Assembly: GCA_947292085.1 (NCBI GenBank)
Contig: CAMYPN010000047.1
Coordinates: 1 to 7,050, forward strand
Direction of reading: 5' to 3'
Length of the DNA: 7,050 nt
Source: an uncultured Gardnerella sp.
Lineage (GTDB): Bacteria > Actinomycetota > Actinomycetes > Actinomycetales > Bifidobacteriaceae
In this document: positions 1 to 5,169 of the stretch, piece after piece
How positions within the stretch are numbered: the first letter of the stretch is position 1
Layout of the letters: each line of letters opens with the position of its first letter
The notes under the pieces: model-generated
Databases searched by the model: none
What the model saw: the letters and a program-made list of their open reading frames with translations, nothing else
Told to the model about the DNA's origin: nothing
Program-made: the position numbers and the translations under genes

Positions 1-275
1 AACAGCTGCTCCACTCATTTACTTATAACTTCCGCGACCGCAAGGCTCGCAAGGGTGATTTCCGCAAGTTGTGGATTCAGCGTATTAACGCAGCAGTTCG
101 CGCTGAAGGCATCACTTACAACCGCTTCATTCAGGGTTTGCACTTGGCTGGCATCGAATTGGATCGCCGCGCTCTCGCTGAGCTTGCAGTCTCCGACATT
201 GAGGCTTTCAAGGCTGTTGTAGAAGCTGCTAAGGCTGCATTGCCAGCCGACGTAAACGCTCCAGTTGAAGCCTGA
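1..275 (+). CDS. rplT: 50S ribosomal protein L20, C-terminal part (5' truncated by window edge)
   Basis: The reading frame is open from the first base (first whole codon at 3) to a TGA at 273-275. It gives about 90 residues, beginning [31 protein letters not shown]. The [15 protein letters not shown] block, the [25 protein letters not shown] block and the [14 protein letters not shown] tail are characteristic of bacterial L20, which is usually about 117-127 residues, so roughly the first 30-35 residues lie upstream of the window. L20 binds 23S rRNA early in assembly of the large subunit. The gene is usually the last of an infC-rpmI-rplT operon, and the terminator just downstream fits that, although infC and rpmI are not visible. 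Arginine codons are nearly all CGC/CGT and lysines AAG, as expected for a highly expressed gene. An internal TTG or ATG start would be an artefact of the truncation. Confidence 0.96.
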   Translation, partial: QLLHSFTYNFRDRKARKGDFRKLWIQRINAAVRAEGITYNRFIQGLHLAGIELDRRALAELAVSDIEAFKAVVEAAKAALPADVNAPVEA

Positions 276-300
276 TTTCGTTTCAACTGAGTTTGATTTT

Positions 301-328
301 AAGCCCGTCAATCTTGGCGGGCTTTTTT
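301..328 (+). terminator. Intrinsic terminator of the rplT transcript
   Basis: A 9-bp stem (301-309 with 316-324, containing one G-T wobble) closes a 6-nt loop and runs into six T residues (323-328). It begins 25 bp after the rplT stop codon. The stem core is AAGCCCG/CGGGCTT. It separates the ribosomal protein operon from xerD. Confidence 0.93.
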
Positions 329-389
329 ATATTTTTATATTTTGTATTTTTGTATTAGAGCCGTGTGAGCAATAAATTTATTTATTAGA

Positions 390-403
390 TATAATCATTT
401 TTA
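390..403 (+). promoter_or_regulatory. -10 box for xerD, predicted leaderless transcript
   Basis: A perfect TATAAT lies at 390-395 and the A of the xerD ATG is at 403, after a 7-nt spacer. That spacing puts the expected transcription start on the A of the start codon. No Shine-Dalgarno-like sequence precedes the ATG. No convincing -35 hexamer is seen 16-19 bp upstream. Leaderless mRNAs are common in Actinobacteria, so the inference is reasonable, but the start site has not been measured. Confidence 0.7.
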
Positions 404-1386
404 TGCGCTCGAAACTTGATTTTACCGATATTTCAGAAAATATTTCTACCGATATTCCTACCGATATTCCTAAAATTTTCGCACAATACGTGCAGAAATT
501 TATTGCGCATATAGACATTGAGCGAGGTCTTTCTAAGAAAACAGTATCAGCCTACGAATCTGATTTAAAAGATTACACATCCTGGCTAGAATCAGCACGA
601 AATGTAGGAAGTATTAAAGAAATTAGTGAATTAGATATCGAATCGTATGTGCGATACTTGCGTGAATCAGGCTTAGGTGCGAGAACAGTTGCGCGCAGAC
701 TCGCAAGTATTCACGAATGGCATAGGTTTATGCTCGCTCATTCAGACGTTCCAGCAGATGTTTCAGCATCAGTAAAAGCACCAAAACAGGAAGAGCATCT
801 GCCTGATGTGCTTAGTATAGATGAGGTTAGCAAAGTTATAGAAGCGTCAGGAAATTTCGGAAGTAAAGATGCTATTTCGCTTAGAGATAGTGCACTACTC
901 GAGTTTTTATACGCTACTGGAGCGCGTATTTCTGAAGCTGTTAACGTAAAATTTGAAGATATCGATTTGGACGAGTCTGTAGTAAAACTTACTGGTAAAG
1001 GATCTAAGCAACGTCTAGTTCCAATTGGCGGTTGCGCTGTTCGTGCGCTTAAAGAGTATATTAAAATCTCACGTCCGCTGCTGGCTGCTAAATCTAAACG
1101 AGAACTTCACACTATCTTCTTAAATAAGCGAGGTAACGCACTTTCTCGCCAGTCTGCTTGGGCAGTAGTTGCTGAAGCTGCAGAGCGTGCGAAACTAGGC
1201 AGGCCTCTTCATCCTCATACTTTACGTCATTCGCTTGCTACGCATCTTATTGCTGGCGGAGCTGATGTTAGAACAGTGCAGGAATTACTTGGCCATGCTT
1301 CCGTAACTACTACACAAATTTATACGCATATTAGCCCAGATGAGCTGGTAGAAGCCTACATATTAAGCCATCCTCGAGCTAGATAA
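403..1386 (+). CDS. xerD: Site-specific tyrosine recombinase XerD
   Basis: The product is 327 residues with an N-terminal SAM-like core-binding domain (about 27-115, YVQKFIAHIDIERGLSKKTVSAYESDL) and a C-terminal catalytic domain (about 133-320). The full catalytic set is visible: R175 (ATGARISE), K199 (LTGKGSK), H272 and R275 (HPHTLRH), H298 (LLGHAS) and the nucleophile Y307 (TQIYTHIS). The spacings of 24, 3, 23 and 9 residues equal those recalled for E. coli XerD. The ending LSHPRAR also favours XerD over XerC. Acting with a XerC-type partner, or alone, it resolves chromosome dimers at dif in the cytoplasm. The protein is about 20-25 residues longer than usual because of a leading segment that carries a tetrapeptide repeat (residues 8-23). 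The ATG at 403 is supported by the TATAAT-N7-ATG arrangement. parA follows after 29 bp. AGA, AAA and TTA codons are frequent, unlike in rplT and typA. Confidence 0.94.
   Translation: MRSKLDFTDISENISTDIPTDIPKIFAQYVQKFIAHIDIERGLSKKTVSAYESDLKDYTSWLESARNVGSIKEISELDIESYVRYLRESGLGARTVARRLASIHEWHRFMLAHSDVPADVSASVKAPKQEEHLPDVLSIDEVSKVIEASGNFGSKDAISLRDSALLEFLYATGARISEAVNVKFEDIDLDESVVKLTGKGSKQRLVPIGGCAVRALKEYIKISRPLLAAKSKRELHTIFLNKRGNALSRQSAWAVVAEAAERAKLGRPLHPHTLRHSLATHLIAGGADVRTVQELLGHASVTTTQIYTHISPDELVEAYILSHPRAR
423..470 (+). repeat. 12-bp tandem repeat within the 5' end of xerD
   Basis: Four consecutive 12-bp units are visible. 447-458 and 459-470 are identical (TACCGATATTCC), 423-434 differs from them at one base (TACCGATATTTC), and 435-446 is a diverged copy (AGAAAATATTTC). 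They encode TDIS-ENIS-TDIP-TDIP at residues 8-23 of XerD. Because the unit is a multiple of three, gain or loss of copies keeps the frame and only changes the length of the N-terminal extension. Confidence 0.85.
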
Positions 1387-1415
1387 GATTTGTTTTTGCT
1401 TTACCGGCGGGTTTC

Positions 1416-2285
1416 GTGAGTATACCTGTTGATAGAGTGGGAAGCATGCCTACTGATTTACTTGGACGCGAATATGATACTTTTCACGCGCCGGAACCGC
1501 TAACTTCTCACGGTCCTGCGCGAGTTATTGCTATGTGTAATCAAAAGGGCGGTGTTGGTAAAACTACGAGTTCTATTAACATTGCCGGTGCGTTAAGCCA
1601 GTACGGTAGGCGAGTTCTTATAGTAGATTTTGATCCGCAGGGTGCCGCTACTGTAGGTCTTGGTATTAACGCGAATGCGCTTGATAATACTGTTTACACT
1701 GCGCTTTTTGACTCATCTGTCGATGTTCACGATGTGATTCGTCATACGAACACTGAGAATATTGATATTATGCCTGCAAATATTGATCTTTCTGCCGCAG
1801 AAGTTCAGCTTGTTACGGAAGTTGGTCGTGAGCAGATTCTTGCAGGAGTATTGCGCAAAGTTCGTAACGAATACGACGTTATTATTATTGACTGCCAGCC
1901 TTCCTTAGGTTTACTTACTGTTAACGCACTTACTGCTGCTGACGGCGTAATTATTCCTGTTGCTGCAGAATTCTTCGCACTTCGCGGTGTGGCTTTGCTA
2001 ATGCAGTCGATTGAAAAAGTTCAGTCTCGTATTAACCCGAATCTGGAAGTTTTTGGCGTGCTCGTAACAATGTATACGCGTACGCTTCATAGTGAGGAAG
2101 TTTTGCAGCGTATTTACGAAGCTTTCCAAGGTCGCGTTCTTCACTCTGTTATTTCTCGATCAATTAAGCTTCCTGATTCAACTGTTGCAGCTGTACCGAT
2201 CACGATTTTTGCTCCTGAACACAAGACAGCAAAAGAGTATCGTGAGGTTGCGCGCGAATTAATTGCTAAGGGCGTAGTTGCGTAA
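1416..2285 (+). CDS. parA: ParA-family partitioning ATPase (orphan ParA next to xerD)
   Basis: The product is 289 residues from a GTG at 1416, or 279 from an in-frame ATG at 1446. Each start has only a modest Shine-Dalgarno: GGCGGG at 1406-1411 for the GTG, and a weak AGAGTGGGA for the ATG. The conserved part starts near PTDLLGREY, so either is possible. The deviant Walker A motif KGGVGKT is at 44-50, with the signature lysine K44. Switch I (DFDPQGAATVGLG) starts at D71, and Walker B (VIIIDCQPSLG) centres on D159. ParA-type ATPases dimerise on ATP, bind nucleoid DNA non-specifically and move cargo. The GPARVIAMCNQKGGVGKTT block and the LSAAEVQLV and FFALRGVALL segments match the ParA that lies beside xerD in many Actinobacteria, distinct from the oriC parAB pair. 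No parB follows, and scpA/scpB, which sit next to this gene in mycobacteria, are absent here. A terminator follows about 85 bp downstream. Confidence 0.93.
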   Translation: MSIPVDRVGSMPTDLLGREYDTFHAPEPLTSHGPARVIAMCNQKGGVGKTTSSINIAGALSQYGRRVLIVDFDPQGAATVGLGINANALDNTVYTALFDSSVDVHDVIRHTNTENIDIMPANIDLSAAEVQLVTEVGREQILAGVLRKVRNEYDVIIIDCQPSLGLLTVNALTAADGVIIPVAAEFFALRGVALLMQSIEKVQSRINPNLEVFGVLVTMYTRTLHSEEVLQRIYEAFQGRVLHSVISRSIKLPDSTVAAVPITIFAPEHKTAKEYREVARELIAKGVVA

Positions 2286-2368
2286 GTTGACTTTTATGAC
2301 ATTTTAGTTAATCTAAGATTTTGTGCAGTTTAATACTTTTATATTTTGAACTGTCTGCAACAGCGAGT

Positions 2369-2402
2369 AAAATCAGCGAGGTTTGGCAGCTGGCTGATTT
2401 TT
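2369..2402 (+). terminator. Intrinsic terminator of the xerD-parA transcript
   Basis: A perfect 9-bp stem AAAATCAGC (2369-2377) / GCTGATTTT (2393-2401) encloses a 15-nt loop. The 3' arm ends in five T residues (2398-2402). The loop is longer than ideal and the stem is only partly GC, so strength is probably moderate. It could equally be a conditional terminator in a long typA leader if the weak TTGACT-N16-TAATCT element at 2287-2314 is a real promoter. Confidence 0.72.
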
Positions 2403-2415
2403 GACTTTATGTCAA
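2401..2415. promoter_or_regulatory. Perfect inverted repeat TTGAC-N5-GTCAA upstream of typA
   Basis: The arms are at 2401-2405 and 2411-2415 with a TTTAT spacer. The element overlaps the T tract of the parA terminator and lies 113 bp before the typA start. Its size and symmetry resemble a dimeric repressor site. I do not recognise the regulator. A 5-bp arm can arise by chance in AT-rich DNA. Confidence 0.35.
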
Positions 2416-2429
2416 TAATTTAGTGTTTG

Positions 2430-2466
2430 CCAATGAGAGTTTCGCTTCTTGGACGTTTTGTGCGTC
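2430..2466 (+). other. Two small hairpins in the region upstream of typA
   Basis: CCAA (2430-2433) can pair with TTGG (2449-2452), extended inside by GAG (2435-2437) with CTT (2445-2447). GACG (2452-2455) can pair with CGTC (2463-2466). The two share base 2452, so they are adjacent or mutually exclusive. If typA transcription starts upstream of 2430 they would form part of a structured 5' leader. No known riboswitch is recognised. Confidence 0.25.
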
Positions 2467-2487
2467 TGAGTGAGTGTGTAATCAATA

Positions 2488-2504
2488 GTTTTAATACTTA
2501 AAAC
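2488..2504. promoter_or_regulatory. 17-bp perfect palindrome upstream of the typA ribosome binding site
   Basis: GTTTTAA (2488-2494) and TTAAAAC (2498-2504) are exact inverted copies around a TAC spacer. The element ends 9 bp before the Shine-Dalgarno and 23 bp before the ATG. It may be a DNA operator, part of the typA promoter region, or an RNA hairpin near the ribosome binding site. No clear -10/-35 pair for typA could be placed with confidence. Confidence 0.45.
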
Positions 2505-2513
2505 GCGAAGAAT

Positions 2514-2521
2514 GGAAGAGG
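2514..2521 (+). promoter_or_regulatory. Shine-Dalgarno sequence of typA
   Basis: GGAAGAGG ends 6 nt before the ATG at 2528, an ideal spacing. For the in-frame GTG at 2525 the spacing would be only 3 nt. This decides the start in favour of 2528. Confidence 0.8.
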
Positions 2522-2527
2522 TTTGTG

Positions 2528-4450
2528 ATGACTGTTCGCGGTGATATTCGAAATGTGGCAATTGTGGCGCACGTCGACCACGGTAAGACCACTCTGGTAA
2601 ACGCCATGCTTCAGCAGTCGCACGTATTTTCTGAGCGTGAAGAAGTTCCAGATCGCGTTATGGATTCCAATGATTTGGAACGCGAAAAGGGCATTACTAT
2701 TCTTGCTAAGAACACTGCTGTGCAGTACACCGGTCCGTTAGCTGAAAAATATGGCCACCCAGAAGGCATTACTATTAACGTGATTGATACCCCAGGCCAC
2801 GCTGACTTTGGCGGCGAGGTTGAGCGCGGTATTTCTATGGTTGACGGCGTTGTTTTGTTGGTTGATGCTTCTGAAGGCCCGCTTCCACAGACTCGCTTTG
2901 TGCTTCGTAAAGCTTTGGAAGCTAAACTTCCTGTAATTTTGTGCGTGAACAAAGTTGATCGTCCAGACGCTCGTATTGAAGAAGTTGTTGGTGAGTCAAC
3001 AGATTTGCTTCTTGGCTTGGCTCAGGACGTTGTTGAGGAAGGTATTGACCTCGATCTCGACGCTTTGCTTGATTTGCCAGTGATTTATTGCGCTGCTAAA
3101 GCTGGTTACGCTTCTGTTAATCAGCCTGAAAATGGTGGTTTGCCAGATAACGATAATTTGGAGCCATTGTTTGACTCTATTATTTCGAACATTCCAGCAC
3201 CTGAATACGAAGAAGGCGCTCCTCTTCAGGCTCATGTTGCAAACATTGATTCCTCTGACTTCTTGGGTCGTCTTGGTTTAGTGCGTATTTACAACGGAAC
3301 TTTGGAAAAGGGTAAGACTTACGGTCTTTCCCGCGTTGACGGATCTATTGAAAACTTCCGTGTTTCCGAGCTTCTTCGCACTCAAGGTTTGGAGCGTACT
3401 CCTGTAGCTTCTGCAGGTCCTGGCGATATTGTTGCTGTTGCAGGCGTGAACGACATTATGATTGGCGAAACGATTGTTGATCAGAACGATCCAAAGCCAC
3501 TTCCATTGATTCACGTCGATGATCCTGCAATTTCTATGACTTTCGGCGTAAACGATTCTCCTCTTGCTGGAACTGAAGGCAAAGATCATAAGCTTACTGC
3601 TCGTATGATTAAGGATCGTTTGGATCGCGAGCTTATTGGTAACGTATCTATTAAAGTTCTTCCAACTGAGCGTCCAGATGCTTGGGAAGTTCAGGGTCGT
3701 GGCGAGCTTGCGTTGGCTGTGTTGGCTGAGCAGATGCGTCGCGAGGGATACGAGCTTACAGTTGGTCGTCCTCAGGTTGTTACTAAGACTATTGACGGTC
3801 AGATTAACGAGCCTATGGAAAGCACCACAATTGACGTTCCAGAAGAATACATGGGTACCGTCACTCAGCTTATGGCTGATCGTAAAGGTCGCATGGATTC
3901 TATGAGCAACCACGGTTCCGGTTGGGTTCGTTTGCAATTTACTGTTCCTTCTCGTGGCCTTATTGGTTTCCGTACGGCTTTGCTTTCTGCTACTCGCGGA
4001 ACTGGTATTGCAAGCTCTATTTCTGCCGGTTATGCTCCATGGGCTGGTCAAATTGTTACTCGTCAGAACGGTTCTATGGTTTGCGATCGTAAGGGTGTTG
4101 CAACTCCTTACGCTATGCAGCGTTTACAAGCTCGCGGTATCTTCTTCGTGGATCCGCAAAGCCCAGTTTACGAAGGCCAAATCGTTGGTATTAACAACAA
4201 GCCAGACGAGTTGGATGTGAACATTACGCTTGCTAAGCATATGACTAACATGCGTTCTTCAACCGCTGACGTGCTTGAAACTTTGACTCCACCAATCAAG
4301 ATGAGCTTGGAAGAGTCTCTTGACTTTGCTAACGAAGACGAGTGCGTGGAAGTTACGCCTGAGTCTATTCGCGTGCGCAAGATTATTCTGAGCCGCGACG
4401 AATGGTATAAGTGGCGTGCTAAGCAGCGTCGTCAAAATAATAACGCGTGA
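2528..4450 (+). CDS. typA: Ribosome-associated translational GTPase TypA/BipA
   Basis: The product is 640 residues, somewhat longer than the roughly 610 usual in the family. The GTPase domain carries G1 AHVDHGKTT (14-22), G2 REKGITI (52-58), G3 DTPGH (87-91), G4 NKVD (141-144) and a G5-like CAAKAG (188-193). Domain 2 is the beta barrel starting near APLQAHVANIDSSDFLGRLGLVRIYNG. The EF-G-like domains and the TypA-specific C-terminal domain follow (GRGELALAVLAEQMRREGYELTV, SRGLIGFRTALLSATRGTG, TPPIKMSLEESLDFANEDECVEVTPESIRVRK). TypA binds the 70S ribosome at the EF-G site and supports 50S assembly and growth under cold or other stress. An in-frame GTG at 2525 would add one residue, but the Shine-Dalgarno spacing favours the ATG. 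It stands alone between two terminators. Codon use is biased as in highly expressed genes (CGT/CGC, few AGA). Confidence 0.97.
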   Translation: MTVRGDIRNVAIVAHVDHGKTTLVNAMLQQSHVFSEREEVPDRVMDSNDLEREKGITILAKNTAVQYTGPLAEKYGHPEGITINVIDTPGHADFGGEVERGISMVDGVVLLVDASEGPLPQTRFVLRKALEAKLPVILCVNKVDRPDARIEEVVGESTDLLLGLAQDVVEEGIDLDLDALLDLPVIYCAAKAGYASVNQPENGGLPDNDNLEPLFDSIISNIPAPEYEEGAPLQAHVANIDSSDFLGRLGLVRIYNGTLEKGKTYGLSRVDGSIENFRVSELLRTQGLERTPVASAGPGDIVAVAGVNDIMIGETIVDQNDPKPLPLIHVDDPAISMTFGVNDSPLAGTEGKDHKLTARMIKDRLDRELIGNVSIKVLPTERPDAWEVQGRGELALAVLAEQMRREGYELTVGRPQVVTKTIDGQINEPMESTTIDVPEEYMGTVTQLMADRKGRMDSMSNHGSGWVRLQFTVPSRGLIGFRTALLSATRGTGIASSISAGYAPWAGQIVTRQNGSMVCDRKGVATPYAMQRLQARGIFFVDPQSPVYEGQIVGINNKPDELDVNITLAKHMTNMRSSTADVLETLTPPIKMSLEESLDFANEDECVEVTPESIRVRKIILSRDEWYKWRAKQRRQNNNA

Positions 4451-4465
4451 GTCTTTAATGAATTG

Positions 4466-4502
4466 CGGCAGTGGTTTTTCAAAATCGCTGCCGTTTTTTT
4501 TT
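4466..4502 (+). terminator. Strong intrinsic terminator of typA
   Basis: CGGCAGTG (4466-4473) pairs with CGCTGCCG (4486-4493), 8 bp with one G-T wobble. The inner TTTT/AAAA bases can extend the stem. Nine T residues follow (4494-4502). It starts 16 bp after the typA stop codon. Confidence 0.95.
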
Positions 4503-4594
4503 ATAAGTAATTTATTGCGTTTATATTGTGCTTAGACAGTTTGTAACGCATGTATTTGAAGAGTTACATTTTTGCGCATTCTTTCGTAGCGTTT

Positions 4595-4610
4595 TATCGT
4601 TAAGTCGATA
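4595..4610. promoter_or_regulatory. Short inverted repeat TATCG-N6-CGATA in the promoter of the membrane protein gene
   Basis: The arms at 4595-4599 and 4606-4610 are perfect and lie directly upstream of the predicted -10 box (4613-4618), where a repressor would block the polymerase. Arms of 5 bp are short enough to occur by chance. Confidence 0.25.
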
Positions 4611-4612
4611 TG

Positions 4613-4626
4613 TACAATAGTTTTTA
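4613..4626 (+). promoter_or_regulatory. -10 box for the 135-residue membrane protein gene, predicted leaderless
   Basis: TACAAT at 4613-4618 is followed by 7 nt (AGTTTTT) and then the ATG whose A is at 4626. The spacing and the T-rich spacer are the same as in front of xerD. No Shine-Dalgarno is present and no good -35 is seen. Confidence 0.65.
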
Positions 4627-5033
4627 TGTCTTATAAGCCTTTATCTCATCGCTTGCCAGTATGGTTGCAATACGTAGTTACTTGCGTAAGTGCAGGCGTT
4701 TACGCTCTTATAGGTACTTTTGCTCACCGCGCTGGTGCGATTAACAATATGCCGTACGGTTTGTTTATGGCATTTATGCTTATAGCACTTTCAGCATGGT
4801 GTGCTAGGTCTCGTAGTGGCCGACATGGTCTTGTAGCGCATATGATAGTTTCTACTGTTGTAGTTTGGCTTATAGCTTTAGGATTTTTCGGTAATGCTAT
4901 TGTTATTCCTGTTGGCTTTGGCGGTTTTGTTCCGTGGTTTTCGCAGTATGCTGGCTACATTTGGCTTTTCGGTATTCTTGTTGTTCACTTAGTTTTGCTT
5001 TGTATGCCGCAGCGTTGGTTTGTTATTGAATAG
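4626..5033 (+). CDS. Small four-helix integral membrane protein of unknown function
   Basis: The product is 135 residues and very hydrophobic. Four membrane segments can be placed at about 12-32 (VWLQYVVTCVSAGVYALIGTF), 43-60 (PYGLFMAFMLIALSAWCA), 68-90 (GLVAHMIVSTVVVWLIALGFFGN) and 107-127 (IWLFGILVVHLVLLCM). The charged stretches MSYKPLSHR at the start, RSRSGRHG at 61-68 and PQRW near the end all fall on the same side, giving a topology with both ends in the cytoplasm. There is no cleavable signal peptide, no metal or catalytic motif, and the residue spacing does not identify a transporter family. It may belong to an uncharacterised actinobacterial four-helix family such as DUF6113, but I cannot confirm this. 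The ATG is supported by the leaderless promoter. It sits alone between the typA terminator and pheA, with no clear terminator of its own, so some read-through into pheA is possible. Confidence 0.8.
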   Translation: MSYKPLSHRLPVWLQYVVTCVSAGVYALIGTFAHRAGAINNMPYGLFMAFMLIALSAWCARSRSGRHGLVAHMIVSTVVVWLIALGFFGNAIVIPVGFGGFVPWFSQYAGYIWLFGILVVHLVLLCMPQRWFVIE

Positions 5034-5096
5034 TAAAATAAGTAAAGAATTTGCAATAATTTAAGCGTGACTTCGCTGTGAATTTTGCATAAGAAT

Positions 5097-5124
5097 CAGT
5101 ATTAAGCAGTATTTTTACAGTATT
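5097..5124 (+). repeat. Three direct CAGTATT heptamers upstream of pheA
   Basis: CAGTATT occurs at 5097-5103, 5107-5113 and 5118-5124, with start-to-start distances of 10 and 11 bp. All copies therefore face the same side of the helix. The array ends 6 bp before the predicted pheA -10 box and covers the position of the -35 region. The spacing resembles heptamer arrays bound by OmpR/PhoB-type regulators, which is an analogy only. Confidence 0.5.
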
Positions 5125-5130
5125 CTTGAT

Positions 5131-5136
5131 TACAAT
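5131..5136 (+). promoter_or_regulatory. Probable -10 box of the pheA-tyrA operon
   Basis: TACAAT at 5131-5136 is identical to the box before the membrane protein gene. It would give a start near 5143 and a leader of about 27 nt that includes the pheA Shine-Dalgarno. No good -35 hexamer is found; the CAGTATT repeats occupy that place. Confidence 0.5.
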
Positions 5137-5139
5137 ATT

Positions 5140-5163
5140 CTTAACTGCAACAGTTTTTAAGGA
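5140..5163 (+). promoter_or_regulatory. pheA Shine-Dalgarno with an overlapping hairpin
   Basis: AAGGA at 5159-5163 ends 6 nt before the ATG at 5170 and supports that start. Just upstream, AACTG (5143-5147) and CAGTT (5151-5155) form a perfect stem with a 3-nt loop. CTTAA (5140-5144) can also pair with TTAAG (5157-5161), extending the stem over a 3-T bulge (overlapping pairs compete) and covering the first bases of the Shine-Dalgarno. The stem is AT-rich and weak. Confidence 0.5.
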
Positions 5164-5169
5164 ATACTT

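Noticed and set aside
15..311. 98-codon minus-strand open frame over rplT
   Set aside because: It is antisense to the L20 coding region and runs through the terminator hairpin.
1411..1419. Partial likeness of GTTTCGTGA to a parS site next to parA
   Set aside because: Only one half resembles the known parS palindrome and the other half is absent; no full parS was found in the window.
2287..2314. TTGACT-N16-TAATCT as a typA promoter
   Set aside because: The -10 matches the consensus at only three positions and the transcript would have to pass the hairpin at 2369-2402; kept only as an alternative.
2525..2527. GTG as the typA start codon
   Set aside because: It leaves only 3 nt after GGAAGAGG, while the next codon, ATG at 2528, has the ideal 6-nt spacing.
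2611..3235. Minus-strand open frames of 113 and 79 codons within typA
   Set aside because: They are antisense to well conserved GTPase motifs and have no ribosome binding site or family likeness.
3278..4051. 257-codon open frame on the minus strand within typA
   Set aside because: It is fully antisense to the conserved TypA sequence. Its composition (rich in S, T, N and R) is that of a complementary-strand shadow, and it shows no recognisable domain.
3636..4220. Two plus-strand open frames in another frame of typA
   Set aside because: They overlap conserved TypA domains out of frame and read as leucine-rich shadows.
4542..4568. Inverted repeat TGTAAC-N15-GTTACA upstream of the membrane protein gene
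   Set aside because: Six-base arms with a 15-bp gap are expected by chance in AT-rich spacer DNA, and the element is far from the predicted promoter.
5064..5085. Possible terminator after the membrane protein gene
   Set aside because: The stem AGCG/CGCT is only 4 bp and the following tract (GTGAATTTT) is not a proper T run.
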